Below are positions 38,985 to 48,052 of a stretch of 64,000 nucleotides of DNA, piece by piece. Positions within the stretch are counted from its first letter, which is position 1; every line of letters starts with the position of its first letter. This DNA is from Chromatiaceae bacterium. Lineage in GTDB: Bacteria > Pseudomonadota > Gammaproteobacteria > Chromatiales > Chromatiaceae. The translations under genes and the position numbers were made by a program. The stretch spans positions 37,925 through 101,924 of the forward strand of contig JACDZG010000008.1 in NCBI GenBank assembly GCA_013426805.1, in the 5' to 3' direction. The notes under the pieces were generated by a model. The model saw only the letters and a list, made by a program, of their open reading frames with translations, was not told where the DNA came from and did no database searches.

Positions 38985-39857
38985 ATGGATTGGATCGACA
39001 TTTTCAACGACAGCCCGGGCCTGCTCTACGGGACGACTCTGGTGCTCGGGCTGATCGTAGGCAGCTTCCTCAACGTCGTCATCCTGCGTCTGCCGCGGAT
39101 GATGGAGGCAGGCTGGCGTCGGGACTGCGCCGAGTTTGTCGGCACCGAAACGCCAGGCGACGAACCCGTGCTGAATCTGGCAAGGCCGCCGTCCCACTGC
39201 CCGGCTTGCGGGCATCGCATCAGCGCGCTGGAGAATGTCCCGATCCTGAGCTATCTGTTCCTGCGCGGGCGCTGTTCCGCTTGCGAAACCCGCATCAGCG
39301 CGCGCTATCCGCTGATCGAGGGACTGACCGCCGGACTGTCCTTGATCGTGGTCATGCACTTCGGCTTGAGCTGGCAGACGCCGACCGCGCTGGCACTGAC
39401 CTGGGGGCTGATCACGCTCGCCGTCATCGACTTCGACACCCAGTTGCTGCCCGACGGCATCACCATCCCGTTCCTCTGGGCGGGTCTGCTGCTGAGCCTG
39501 TTTGGGCTGTTCACCGACAGTGCGTCCGCGATCATCGGCGCCGCGGCCGGGTATCTGAGCCTGTGGGCCGTATTCCAGGTCTTTCGTCTGGCCACCGGCA
39601 AGGAGGGCATGGGCTACGGGGACTTCAAGCTCTTCGGGCTCTTCGGTGCCTGGTTCGGCTGGCAGTTCCTACCCCAGATCATCCTGCTGTCCGCCGTGGC
39701 CGGAGCGGTGCTCGGCACCCTGCTGATCCTCGGCGGACGCCATCAACCTGGACGCCCAATGCCGTTCGGGCCGTTCCTGGCCACCGCCGGATGGATCAGC
39801 CTGATCTGGGGTCAGCAGATCAACGACGCCTATCTGCGTTTCTCCGGTTTGGGTTAG
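38985..39857 (+). CDS. pilD: Prepilin peptidase / N-methyltransferase PilD
   Basis: 290 residues, ATG at 38985 with GGAG upstream. Cleaves and N-methylates type IV prepilins in the membrane. Zinc-binding tetracysteine region C-P-A-C-G ... C-S-A-C-E (about 68-97), then 6-7 helices; the catalytic aspartates are in V-I-D-F-D-T (about 149) and in G-M-G-Y-G-D-F-K-L-F (about 208-217). Followed by coaE as in other gammaproteobacteria. Confidence 0.95.
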   Translation: MDWIDIFNDSPGLLYGTTLVLGLIVGSFLNVVILRLPRMMEAGWRRDCAEFVGTETPGDEPVLNLARPPSHCPACGHRISALENVPILSYLFLRGRCSACETRISARYPLIEGLTAGLSLIVVMHFGLSWQTPTALALTWGLITLAVIDFDTQLLPDGITIPFLWAGLLLSLFGLFTDSASAIIGAAAGYLSLWAVFQVFRLATGKEGMGYGDFKLFGLFGAWFGWQFLPQIILLSAVAGAVLGTLLILGGRHQPGRPMPFGPFLATAGWISLIWGQQINDAYLRFSGLG

Positions 39858-39956
39858 GAACCACTAACAGGTTGAACAGGTGCGTTAAGGAGCGCCTTTG
39901 GCGGCTCTTTCGTTGTCTTATTGATTTCTAAGTTGTTACCTGAGGCGATCACCCCA

Positions 39957-40547
39957 GTGTTAAGAATCGGCCTCACCGGCGGCATCGGCAGCGGCAAATC
40001 CACCGTGGCCGATCAGCTCGCGGCGCTGGGTGCCGGGGTCATCGACGCCGATCTCCTGTCCCGCGACCTCACCGCACCAGGCACGCCGACCCTGGCGCGG
40101 ATCGGCAGCGCCTTCAACGACTGCCTGTTACCCGACGGACAGTTGGACCGCGCGGCGCTGCGCGCGCGCGTCTTTGCCGATGCCGCGGCGCGGGCGCGAT
40201 TGGAATCCATCCTGCACCCACCGATCCGCGCCCTGATGCTGGAACGGGCGGCGGGCCTGACGACCCCCTACGCGGTGCTGGTGATCCCGCTGCTGTTCGA
40301 GACCGGCCAGGAAACCCTGATGGACCGCATCCTGGTCGTGGACTGCCCAGAGTCGGTCCAGATCGACCGGGTACGCCGCCGCAGCGCACTGAGCGAAGCC
40401 GAGGTCGCCCGCATCATTGCCACCCAGATCCCGCGCGCGCAACGCCTGGCCCGCGCCGATGACATCATCGACAACGGCGGCGGGCCTGAGGCACTCGGAC
40501 CCCAAGTCGAACGTCTGCACCGGTTCTACCTGGCAGCTTACGGCTGA
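39957..40547 (+). CDS. coaE: Dephospho-CoA kinase
   Basis: 196 residues from the GTG at 39957, which puts M-L-R-I-G-L-T-G-G-I-G-S-G-K-S at the N-terminus; TTG codons at 39921 and 39933 are alternatives. P-loop at 7-15, D-A-D-L-L-S-R (about 33) for substrate, and I-P-L-L-F-E-T near 107. Last step of coenzyme A synthesis. The conserved pilBCD-coaE order supports the call. A weak GC hairpin with T-rich tail (39887-39915) separates it from pilD. Confidence 0.93.
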   Translation: MLRIGLTGGIGSGKSTVADQLAALGAGVIDADLLSRDLTAPGTPTLARIGSAFNDCLLPDGQLDRAALRARVFADAAARARLESILHPPIRALMLERAAGLTTPYAVLVIPLLFETGQETLMDRILVVDCPESVQIDRVRRRSALSEAEVARIIATQIPRAQRLARADDIIDNGGGPEALGPQVERLHRFYLAAYG

Positions 40548-40589
40548 CCGCTTTTTCTGGGATCATGTCGCCATGATGCACTGGTCCCC

Positions 40590-42353
40590 ATGAAACGCAG
40601 AATCACTATGAACGCCCCAGAGACCCCCACTCACCCCACCGGCGCCGCCCTGTTATTCGATGTGCTGACCGATCTCGGCGTCGAGATCATCTTCGGCCAC
40701 ACCGGCGGGGCCGTCATCCCCCTTCATGTGGAGCTGAACAAGCGGATGCGCCGCGGTGAACCCTGCCCGCGCTTCATCATGTGCCGTCAGGAGGGCGGGG
40801 CCGGCCACGCGGCTGAGGGCTACGCGCGGGTGAGCGGCCGGGTGGGTGTGGCCCTGGCGACCTCTGGGCCGGGCTCCACCAACCTCACCACGCCCATCGC
40901 GGACGCCTACAAGGACTCAATCCCGACCCTGTTCATCACCGGCCAGGTACCGAGCCGGGCCATCGGTACCGATGCCTTTCAGGAAGTGGACACGGTTGGC
41001 CTGACCCGCCATATCTCCAAGCACAATTACCTGGTCAAGGACGTGCGCGACCTGGAGTGGGTGCTGCGGGAGGCCTATGCGCTCGCCAATCATGGCCGGC
41101 CTGGACCCGTGGTGGTCGACATCTGCAAAGACGTGCAACTCGCATGCGTAACCGAGACCAATCCGCCGCGACGCCGCCATCGTGAGCCCATCGCATTCGA
41201 CGCGGCCCAGGCCGACGCTATCCTCGCCGCCCTGGCCACCGCCCAACGTCCGGTGATCAAGGCCGGCGGCGGGATCATACATGCGGAAGCCGCCGCCGCC
41301 CTGTGCCGGTTCGCCGAGCGCTTCGATGTGCCGGTGACCACCACCTTCAACGCCCTGGGGGCGGTGCCCTTTGCTGATCCGCACAATCTGGGCATGCCGG
41401 GCATGCACGGCACCATCCCGGCCAACTATGCTCTGCGCGACGCCGACCTGATCCTGACGCTTGGCGGGCGCTTCGATGACCGGGTGGCGGTTCGCGGATT
41501 CGCCGAAGGCAAACGCATCGCCCAAGTCGACATCGACCCCTCCGAGATCGACAAGACAGTGCCGACCGACCTCCATCTGGTGGCTGGCCTGGACGCCTTC
41601 TTTGACTATGCGCTGGGCACCGGGCGCACCGCCAGCCACCCGGACTGGATGGTCCTGATCCAGCAGTGGCGCACCCAGATGCCGATGCCTTACCTGCCAA
41701 TGCCCAACCTCAAGCCCCAGGCGGTCGTTGAGGCCATCTCCGAACTGACCGGCGGCAACGCTACCCTGGTCACCGGGGTGGGCCAGCACCAGATGTGGGC
41801 GGCCCAGTATTACCGCTTCCAGCGCCCCCGCCAGTGGGTCTCCTCCGGCGGGTTGGGGACCATGGGGTTCGGCCTGCCGGCGGCCATCGGCGCCTGGTTC
41901 GCCGACCCGGCCCGGCCGGTGGTCCTGATCGACGGCGACGGCAGCTTCCAGATGAACATCCAGGAGCTCGGCACGGTGGTGGCGCAGCAGATTCCACTCA
42001 AGATCTTTGTGCTCAACAACAACTACCTGGGAATGGTGCGCCAGTGGGAGGACATGATGGACGACGGACACCATTACGAGACCTGTCTCTCCCGCAACGT
42101 CGACTGCGATCGTGACTGCACCGAGATGGACGAAGACTGCCGCCGCCAGATCCCCAATCTGCTGGGGTTGAAGCACGTTTACCCGCGTCTCAAGACCCTG
42201 CGGATCACCACCGCAGCGGAACTGCATGAAGGCATCGCCCTGGCCCTGGCCGATGAGCACCCGATGGTGGTGGATTGCTGGGTCGACAAGGCGGAAAACG
42301 TGCTGCCCATGGTGCGGCCGGGGCATGGCCTGGACCAGATGATCGAGTCCTGA
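40590..42353 (+). CDS. Acetolactate synthase-type TPP enzyme with Cys4 insert
   Basis: 587 residues. N-terminal TPP domain with the catalytic Glu in R-Q-E-G-G-A-G-H-A-A-E (about 66-76), central FAD-binding-like domain, and the C-terminal TPP/Mg motif D-G-D-G-S-F-Q-M-N (about 449). This is most like the ALS catalytic subunit (ilvB/ilvG class), forming acetolactate for valine/leucine synthesis. An unusual insert carries C499, C506, C510 and C517 (C-X6-C-X3-C-X6-C) just after the Mg site. No regulatory subunit (ilvN/ilvH) or ilvC is next to it; a terminator follows at once. A related but different TPP enzyme cannot be excluded. Start at 40590 or the ATG at 40608. Confidence 0.83.
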   Translation: MKRRITMNAPETPTHPTGAALLFDVLTDLGVEIIFGHTGGAVIPLHVELNKRMRRGEPCPRFIMCRQEGGAGHAAEGYARVSGRVGVALATSGPGSTNLTTPIADAYKDSIPTLFITGQVPSRAIGTDAFQEVDTVGLTRHISKHNYLVKDVRDLEWVLREAYALANHGRPGPVVVDICKDVQLACVTETNPPRRRHREPIAFDAAQADAILAALATAQRPVIKAGGGIIHAEAAAALCRFAERFDVPVTTTFNALGAVPFADPHNLGMPGMHGTIPANYALRDADLILTLGGRFDDRVAVRGFAEGKRIAQVDIDPSEIDKTVPTDLHLVAGLDAFFDYALGTGRTASHPDWMVLIQQWRTQMPMPYLPMPNLKPQAVVEAISELTGGNATLVTGVGQHQMWAAQYYRFQRPRQWVSSGGLGTMGFGLPAAIGAWFADPARPVVLIDGDGSFQMNIQELGTVVAQQIPLKIFVLNNNYLGMVRQWEDMMDDGHHYETCLSRNVDCDRDCTEMDEDCRRQIPNLLGLKHVYPRLKTLRITTAAELHEGIALALADEHPMVVDCWVDKAENVLPMVRPGHGLDQMIES

Positions 42354-42389
42354 ACCGGGAAAATCGCCTTTAAGGGCGATTTTCCCGGT
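42354..42389 (+). terminator. 15-bp perfect hairpin abutting the stop codon
   Basis: Stem ACCGGGAAAATCGCC pairs perfectly with 42375-42389; a five-base loop TTAAG-like spacer separates the arms. It begins one base after the stop codon. The tail is CTGTGTTAT, only moderately T-rich, so it may terminate or protect the mRNA. Confidence 0.7.
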
Positions 42390-42422
42390 CTGTGTTATAG
42401 CCTTCGGACGTGATTACCGGAC

Positions 42423-42451
42423 GTAGGGGCGGGTTTCAAACCCGCCCCTAC
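42423..42451. repeat. 14-bp perfect inverted repeat upstream of pyrD
   Basis: GTAGGGGCGGGTTT and AAACCCGCCCCTAC with a single-base centre; REP-like. Confidence 0.85.
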
Positions 42452-42518
42452 ACGAAAGTCTGTCCGGATATCAGGTGCGAACGCTATCGTACCCCGCTCC
42501 AACTTCAGCTGCGGCGTC

Positions 42519-42539
42519 ATTCCGGCAGGATGCCGGAAT
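42519..42539. repeat. 9-bp inverted repeat (ATTCCGGCA/TGCCGGAAT) upstream of pyrD
   Basis: Arms separated by GGA, flanked by GCGTC and CCAG. The GTCATTCCGGC...GCCGGAATCCAG layout is that of a very widespread bacterial interspersed palindrome. Confidence 0.8.
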
Positions 42540-42616
42540 CCAGTGCCATGGATGGTCGCGCGCCGACACTACGGATTCGCAGGACTCGCCGGAACGGTGT
42601 ATTACTTTCGGAATCA

Positions 42617-43666
42617 ATGATGTACAGCGACGACACCACGGGCTTGTGGCGCCTGATCCGACCCCTGGCCTTTCGGCTCGACCCGGAATTGGCCCACCGT
42701 CTCACGCTGGGGCTCCTCGCGCGCTGGTCGGCGGTCTTCGCCGGCGGCCTGCCTGACACGGACGCCGCGCGGCGACCCGCGCTGGCCCGCCGGGTCATGG
42801 GTTTGGATTTTCCCAACCCGATCGGTCTCGCCGCCGGGCTGGACAAGGAAGGTGCCGCGGTCCCGGCCTGGCAGCGGCTGGGTTTCGGATTCGTGGAGGT
42901 CGGCACCGTCACCGCCCTGCCCCAACCCGGCAACCCGCGACCGCGGCTGTTCCGCCTGCCCGCGGATGAGGCCATCATCAACCGCATGGGGTTCAACAAC
43001 GGCGGTGCGGCGGCGATGCAGGCGCGCCTCACCCGACTGCGGGCGCGCGCCGTCCTCCAGGTGCCGCTCGGCGTGAACCTGGGTAAATCCAAGGTCACCC
43101 CGGCCGAACACGCCGCCGCGGACTATCGGGCGAGCTTCGAGCGACTCGCCGAGCTTGCCGATTACGTCGTGGTGAACATCTCCAGCCCGAACACGCCGGG
43201 CCTGCGGGACCTGCAAACCGTCGATGAAGTCCGGCGCATCGTCGATGCCATCCAGACCCCCAACCAGGCCATGCGCCGACCGCGCCCCCTGCTGCTGAAA
43301 CTCGCCCCGGACCTCGCAGACGCGGACGCCATCGCCTGCGCCCGGGCGGCCCTGGACGCGGGCTGCGCCGGCCTGATCCTGACCAACACCACCATCCGCT
43401 TCGCGGGACTGCGCAGTTCGACTGACGGCATGAGCGGCGGCCTGTCGGGCCGGCCGCTCCTGGCCCGCAGCACGGCCCTGCTCCAGACCGTGCGACAAGC
43501 GCTGGGTCCCGCGCCGGTGTTGATCGGCGTCGGCGGGATCATGGATGCAGCAGGCGCGCAGGCCAAGCTGGCAGCCGGGGCGGATTTGCTGCAAGTCTAC
43601 AGTGGGCTTATCTATGGCGGACCCGGATGGGTACGGCGCCTCCTCGATCGACTGGAGCGGGCCTAG
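42617..43666 (+). CDS. pyrD: Dihydroorotate dehydrogenase (quinone)
   Basis: 349 residues; start at ATG 42617 (or 42620, three bases later). Class 2 enzyme that oxidises dihydroorotate with ubiquinone at the membrane. Features: N-terminal amphipathic helices (1-45) for membrane contact, G-L-A-A-G-L-D-K-E-G-A (about 74-84), N-R-M-G-F-N-N-G-G (about 117-125), catalytic Ser region N-I-S-S-P-N-T-P-G-L-R (about 189) and I-G-V-G-G-I (about 304). Two inverted repeats lie upstream. Confidence 0.95.
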   Translation: MMYSDDTTGLWRLIRPLAFRLDPELAHRLTLGLLARWSAVFAGGLPDTDAARRPALARRVMGLDFPNPIGLAAGLDKEGAAVPAWQRLGFGFVEVGTVTALPQPGNPRPRLFRLPADEAIINRMGFNNGGAAAMQARLTRLRARAVLQVPLGVNLGKSKVTPAEHAAADYRASFERLAELADYVVVNISSPNTPGLRDLQTVDEVRRIVDAIQTPNQAMRRPRPLLLKLAPDLADADAIACARAALDAGCAGLILTNTTIRFAGLRSSTDGMSGGLSGRPLLARSTALLQTVRQALGPAPVLIGVGGIMDAAGAQAKLAAGADLLQVYSGLIYGGPGWVRRLLDRLERA

Positions 43667-43824
43667 TCAAGTGCTTCGTCTGCGTCTTGCCGACCGGCAA
43701 CATCGCCCGTGGAGCGGTCTGCGGCTGCGACACGGTACCGAGGTGAAACGCTGACGTTCGTGAGCCCTCGAGGGCCGGTCGCGGCCGGAGGCCGCTCCCA
43801 CGGGATCGCCGGCTGACTTCAGGA

Positions 43825-44736
43825 TCACGGCACCTCCGCCCCAGCGGCAGCCTGGAGGATGTGGAACCAGGCCTGCCGATCCAGGACGATCTGCTCCGAC
43901 TCCAGCGCGAGGCGCACCCGGTCGATTCGACCGCTGCCGATCAGCGGCAGCGGTCGGCTCGGGTGCGCCATGACCCAGGCATAGACCAGTTGCTCCAGAC
44001 TGCAGCCGCCGACCGCCGCCGCCTCCGCTCCCAACACCTGCCGCAGCCGTTGGCTATACGGTTCCTCCCCGCTGAACAGCCGCCCACCACCCAAACAGCT
44101 CCAGGCCATCGGGCTGATCCGCCGCCGCTGGCACTGATCCAGGCTGCCGTCGAAAAAGGGCGCAACCTGATACGGAGAGATCTCCAACTGGTTGGTGACT
44201 AGTGGAAAGGGCAGCCGGTCCTGCAACAACTCGAACTGATGTGGATTGAAGTTTGACACCCCGAACCAGCGGACCTTGCCCGCCGCGCGCAGGGTCTGAA
44301 AGGCCTCGGCGACCTGATCCGCGTCCAGCAGCGGATCCGGCCGGTGGATCAGCAGGAGATCAATGAAATCGGTCTGGAGGTTCGCGAGACTCCGGTCCAC
44401 CGACGCCAGGATGTGGTCGCGGCTGGTGTCATAGTGCTTGATGCGATGATCAGGCCACTCGGGCGAGACCAGCCCGATCCCGCACTTGGTAACGATCTCC
44501 AGACGCTCGCGCAGTCCAGGTGCCTGCGCGAGCGCCTCACCGAAACAGCGCTCCACCCGGTAGCCGCCGTAGATGTCCGCATGATCCACGGTGGTGATCC
44601 CCAGCTCCAACCCCTGCTCAATGAACGCGATGAGTTGGTGCGTGGTCAATTCCCAGTCCAGTAGGCGCCAATAGCCCATGACGAAGCGGCTGAAGTCAGG
44701 TCCTGCGGGACAGATCGCAATGCGCGCGCATGACAT
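43825..44736 (-). CDS. Aldo/keto reductase (YdhF-like)
   Basis: 303 residues. NADPH-dependent TIM-barrel oxidoreductase. Catalytic tetrad candidates: D in T-V-D-H-A-D-I-Y-G-G (about 50-58) with Tyr of I-Y-G, Lys in V-T-K-C-G-I-G (about 82) and His in L-L-L-I-H-R-P-D-P (about 128). C-terminal cofactor region I-G-S-G-R-I-D-R-V. The sequence M-G-Y-W-R-L-L-D-W at the start is typical for the YdhF branch. Monocistronic; natural substrate unknown. Confidence 0.9.
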   Translation of the reverse strand: MSCARIAICPAGPDFSRFVMGYWRLLDWELTTHQLIAFIEQGLELGITTVDHADIYGGYRVERCFGEALAQAPGLRERLEIVTKCGIGLVSPEWPDHRIKHYDTSRDHILASVDRSLANLQTDFIDLLLIHRPDPLLDADQVAEAFQTLRAAGKVRWFGVSNFNPHQFELLQDRLPFPLVTNQLEISPYQVAPFFDGSLDQCQRRRISPMAWSCLGGGRLFSGEEPYSQRLRQVLGAEAAAVGGCSLEQLVYAWVMAHPSRPLPLIGSGRIDRVRLALESEQIVLDRQAWFHILQAAAGAEVP

Positions 44737-44907
44737 AGGGGTATCCTAACATTGCTAAGGCGATTGCCGGATCGATCCACCTTGGCGGATCAATCCGACA
44801 GCGCGTCTGTCAACAGCAAGAAACCAGGGGAGCGGGCTGCTGCATCCTTCCTGTGGCAAAATACCGTCTGGCGCTCCCAGACCGGGCCGCGATGAGCCTG
44901 ACCCCGC

Positions 44908-45336
44908 ATGACCGATCAACCAGACATCCGTTTCGACTCGAGGCCGTTGCGGCGCGTGACGGCCGCCGAGCGCAAGCGCCTGCGCGCGCTGACCGCGGGC
45001 GGCAATGATTCCCACCTGCTGACGATCCTGCGCGAGCGCCCCCCGTACGTCCGCTGTTTCCTGGCCTGGCACGACGATATGATCATCGGCTGGAGTCTGG
45101 CACGCTGGTTCGCCCCATTCAAGGACTCACCGCGCAATGCGCATATCAGCGTCTTCGTGGACCCGGACTGGCGTCGCCAGGGCCTGGGGCGTCGCCTCAT
45201 CGCGCAGGCGGTGGACTTCGCGGTGGCGCACCGGCTGACCGCCTGGGTCTATGCCGGCAACGCGGATCAACTGGCGTTCGCTCGCGGATGCGAGCATCCA
45301 ACGAGCATCGTCACCACCCCCTTTCCGTTGCGTTAG
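44908..45336 (+). CDS. GNAT family N-acetyltransferase
   Basis: 142 residues. Acetyl-CoA binding motif A is V-D-P-D-W-R-R-Q-G-L-G-R-R-L-I (about 88-102), preceded by beta strands N-A-H-I-S-V-F-V. Likely acetylates an amine, but substrate cannot be assigned. Its stop overlaps the convergent small gene by four bases. Confidence 0.82.
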   Translation: MTDQPDIRFDSRPLRRVTAAERKRLRALTAGGNDSHLLTILRERPPYVRCFLAWHDDMIIGWSLARWFAPFKDSPRNAHISVFVDPDWRRQGLGRRLIAQAVDFAVAHRLTAWVYAGNADQLAFARGCEHPTSIVTTPFPLR

Positions 45337-45491
45337 TGATGCGACTTAGTCAACAGCTTGAAGATCTTGAAATTGATGATCCAGAAGCGGATGAATTGCC
45401 AAACCAGCGACCGGCGCATGTAGCGCGTTAAACCGGTCGGCATCGGTGGATAATAGGATTGCTTATAGGGCTCTTTGTTCTTGGCGGGCAT
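45333..45491 (-). CDS. 52-aa basic small protein downstream of the SQR-like gene
   Basis: Begins M-P-A-K-N-K-E-P-Y-K after a strong GGAGG seven bases before the ATG. N-terminal half is Pro/Tyr-rich (Q-S-Y-Y-P-P-M-P-T-G); C-terminal half is a hydrophobic and basic helix with W-Q-F-I-R-F-W-I-I-N-F-K-I-F-K-L-L, likely lying on or in the membrane. It is 105 bases after the SQR-like stop on the same strand, so probably cotranscribed. No recognised family. Confidence 0.7.
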   Translation of the reverse strand: MPAKNKEPYKQSYYPPMPTGLTRYMRRSLVWQFIRFWIINFKIFKLLTKSHH

Positions 45492-45595
45492 GTCATACCT
45501 CCGCTGGGCAAGGTGATCGCAAGGTTTTGTGGACAACCCGACCGGTCGTCGGAGCGACCGGGATGCGCCACGAATGAGACCGGAATCCGTGCCGA

Positions 45596-47056
45596 TCAAT
45601 CCGGAAGGATCGACCAGCCGGGCTTGAGCTGCGCCTGGTAGAGGAAGACGTAGTGCAAAATCCACTTCATCCAGTGCCCGGCCAAACCGACTTCGCCAAA
45701 GGTCAGATCCATATCGCGGCCATAGTCCGGATAGGTCTCATAGTCGGGTACCACCGGAAATACCGTCATGGTCGCGGCGCTGCCCTTGAAGATATGAGAA
45801 CCGGTGGAAGCGACACAAGCGGCACCCATCTCGGCCATCGATGCGGTGTGGGTTGGTCCGGTGGCTTTACCATTGAGAATATCCCGGATATTCTCAGCCA
45901 CCGCTTTGCCGATGGCCGCCGAGGGCATCCCGGTGCGCGGCGGTGCCGGGTTGATCGGCGTACCGTTAGGGCTGCTCATCGGCTTGCTGATCAGGTGCGG
46001 CGGCGCGAAGGCGATGCCGACCGCGAAGACGTTCTTGTACTTCGGCGTCTCGTAATACTTGGGCCAGTCGGCTTTGCTCCACTCTTCAAAGGGCTTGGGA
46101 TTATAGTCCGCGTCCACCTTCATAAACCCGTTGGGGGCAAACACCGCCGCGGTGATGTCGCTGCCGTCATTACCGAAGGCTTTCAAACCGACCCCGGCAA
46201 AGGGTGGGATCAGCATCGCAAAATCGTAGTCCAACTCGTGGTAGGTTCCCTCCAGCGTCTCATAATGGATCTTGTTGGGTTCGATCTTGTTGACCGCGGC
46301 GCGCGTGATCCAACTGATGCCGCGCTCGACCATCAGCGACTCGGCAAACACCTTACCGTTGGTGATATAACCGCCGCGTTTGATGTGGACGCCGCCCATC
46401 CCGAAGTCGCCGAGTTCATACTCGTTGCTGATCCAGGTGATCTCGGCCTGATCGCGGACACCCGCCTGACGCAGCGAATGGTCGACATTGTAGATATACT
46501 CGAAGGCTGCTCCCTGACATGTGCACATACCATGTCCTGTGCCCACGACGAAACGGCGTCGCGCGCCGGTCCTCATGGCCTGGATGTGTTCCTGCAACCG
46601 CGCGTTGGCTTCCACGGCGTGCTCGGCAGTACAAACCGAGACGGTATAGCCCCCCTCCGGCCCCAGACCGGGCGTAGCACCGAAGTTGAGCTTGGGGCCG
46701 GTCGCATTGACCAGGAAGTCGTAATCAACGTCCTCGGTCTGGCCGGCACGGGCCGGATCGGTAGACTCGATCCGCACGAAGGGACGGCTGCGCTCCGCCG
46801 CGCCCTCGGGATGCACCGAAACAGCCTTACCCAGCAAAAATTCCACGCCGGCCTTCTGGTAAATCGGCCCAAGATCGAAGGTCACCTGCTCCGCGGTCAT
46901 CTCGCCGCAGGCAACCCAGACGTTGGACGGTATCCAGTTCCACTGCGGTTTCGGTGAGACCACCGTGACCTGATGTTGTTTGCCGACCCACATGGACAAA
47001 TAGCGGGCCACGGTGTGCCCCGAGATACCGGCGCCGAGAATAACGATGCGTGACAT
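45596..47056 (-). CDS. Sulfide:quinone oxidoreductase-like FAD protein
   Basis: 486 residues. N-terminal FAD dinucleotide motif I-V-I-L-G-A-G-I-S-G-H-T (about 4-15), second Rossmann region around 105-125 (N-A-T-G-P-K-L) and third FAD contact near F-A-V-G-I-A-F-A-P-P (about 345). Cys candidates for sulfide oxidation are in S-V-C-T-A-E-H (about 142), G-M-C-T-C-Q-G-A-A-F-E (about 176-186) and G-A-A-C-V-A-S (about 414). No signal peptide; a hydrophobic C-terminal segment H-W-M-K-W-I-L-H-Y-V-F-L would touch the membrane. Fits the SqrF/SqrD-type enzymes of Chromatiaceae. It would feed sulfide electrons into the quinone pool. RBS GAGGAGG; sigma-70 promoter at 47092-47120. Confidence 0.82.
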   Translation of the reverse strand: MSRIVILGAGISGHTVARYLSMWVGKQHQVTVVSPKPQWNWIPSNVWVACGEMTAEQVTFDLGPIYQKAGVEFLLGKAVSVHPEGAAERSRPFVRIESTDPARAGQTEDVDYDFLVNATGPKLNFGATPGLGPEGGYTVSVCTAEHAVEANARLQEHIQAMRTGARRRFVVGTGHGMCTCQGAAFEYIYNVDHSLRQAGVRDQAEITWISNEYELGDFGMGGVHIKRGGYITNGKVFAESLMVERGISWITRAAVNKIEPNKIHYETLEGTYHELDYDFAMLIPPFAGVGLKAFGNDGSDITAAVFAPNGFMKVDADYNPKPFEEWSKADWPKYYETPKYKNVFAVGIAFAPPHLISKPMSSPNGTPINPAPPRTGMPSAAIGKAVAENIRDILNGKATGPTHTASMAEMGAACVASTGSHIFKGSAATMTVFPVVPDYETYPDYGRDMDLTFGEVGLAGHWMKWILHYVFLYQAQLKPGWSILPD

Positions 47057-47091
47057 CTGATGTACAGCCTCCTCGTTTGAGTTCGCCGGTC

Positions 47092-47120
47092 ACGCTAGCA
47101 AGCCTGAGCAAGACTGTCAA
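47092..47120 (-). promoter_or_regulatory. Probable promoter of the SQR-like gene
   Basis: TTGACA (47120-47115), 17 bases, TAGCGT (47097-47092) on the minus strand; -35 perfect, -10 weak, which may indicate regulation. Confidence 0.5.
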
Positions 47121-47178
47121 ATACAGCATTTTTATGGTAGTCAATGACTTGCCCAGGGAATCAGCGCCGACACCGACT

Positions 47179-47976
47179 TCAGGCGTTAAGCGAGTCGCGC
47201 AAGTGGGGGCCGATGAGCTCGAGCATCGCCTGATGGACCTTGAGGTTGCCGGCCACCAGATTACAGGTGTCGAAATAACGGGTACCGCCGCTCAGATCGG
47301 TCACAGTACCCCCGGCTTCGGTGACGAGCAGTGCCCCGGCCGCGAAGTCCCAGGGCGACAGGCCCAGCTCCCAAAAACCGTCGGTGCGCCCGGCGGCGAC
47401 ATAGGCCAGGTCCAGGGCGGCCGAGCCGGGGCGGCGCAGGCCGGCGGTCGACAGCGTCATGTCCTTGAACATGCCCAGATAGGCGTCGATGTGGCGCTGG
47501 TCGCGAAACGGAAACCCGGTGCCGATCAGCGCCCCGTCGAGCGACGGCCGACCGGCCACCCGCAGTCGCCGGTCGTTGAGTTGCGCACCCTCACCGCGGG
47601 CAGCGGTGTAGAGTTCTTCGCGCAGCGGATCGTAAACGACCGCACACTCCAGTTGCCCGCGCACCCGCAAGGCGATGGACACCGAGAACTGGGGAAAGCC
47701 ATGCAGATAGTTGGCAGTGCCGTCGAGCGGGTCGATCACCCACTGATGGTCGCCCTGGCCCTGGGCACCGCTTTCCTCGGCCAGGATCGCGTGGCTGGGG
47801 AAACGGGCGCGCAGTTCCTGGATAATGACCTGCTCGGCGCTGCGGTCGACTTCGCTGACGAAGTCGTTGCGACTCTTGGTCTGGACCTTGATCTGGTCCA
47901 CGCGGTCGTAGTAGCGAAGCAGCACCTTGCCTGCGGCACGGGCGGCGCGGATAGCGATATTCACGGTAGGATTCAT
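47179..47976 (-). CDS. suhB: Inositol monophosphatase family protein SuhB
   Basis: 265 residues from the ATG at 47976. Mg2+-dependent phosphatase motif D-P-L-D-G-T-A-N-Y-L-H-G (about 85-96), E-E-S (about 68) and W-D-F-A-A-G-A-L-L-V (about 212). SuhB also joins rRNA antitermination complexes in gammaproteobacteria. Divergent from trmJ, the standard gammaproteobacterial pairing. Confidence 0.93.
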   Translation of the reverse strand: MNPTVNIAIRAARAAGKVLLRYYDRVDQIKVQTKSRNDFVSEVDRSAEQVIIQELRARFPSHAILAEESGAQGQGDHQWVIDPLDGTANYLHGFPQFSVSIALRVRGQLECAVVYDPLREELYTAARGEGAQLNDRRLRVAGRPSLDGALIGTGFPFRDQRHIDAYLGMFKDMTLSTAGLRRPGSAALDLAYVAAGRTDGFWELGLSPWDFAAGALLVTEAGGTVTDLSGGTRYFDTCNLVAGNLKVHQAMLELIGPHLRDSLNA

Positions 47977-48052
47977 GGTCGACACGATACCCCAAGGGAC
48001 GTGCGGATCAAAGATTGACAATGTGACCTTTTCTGATAAAGCTGAATACCCC

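Noticed and set aside
40917..42326. 469-codon minus-strand ORF opposite the ALS-like gene
   Set aside because: Shadow with no recognisable domain and low-complexity His/Gly/Gln content.
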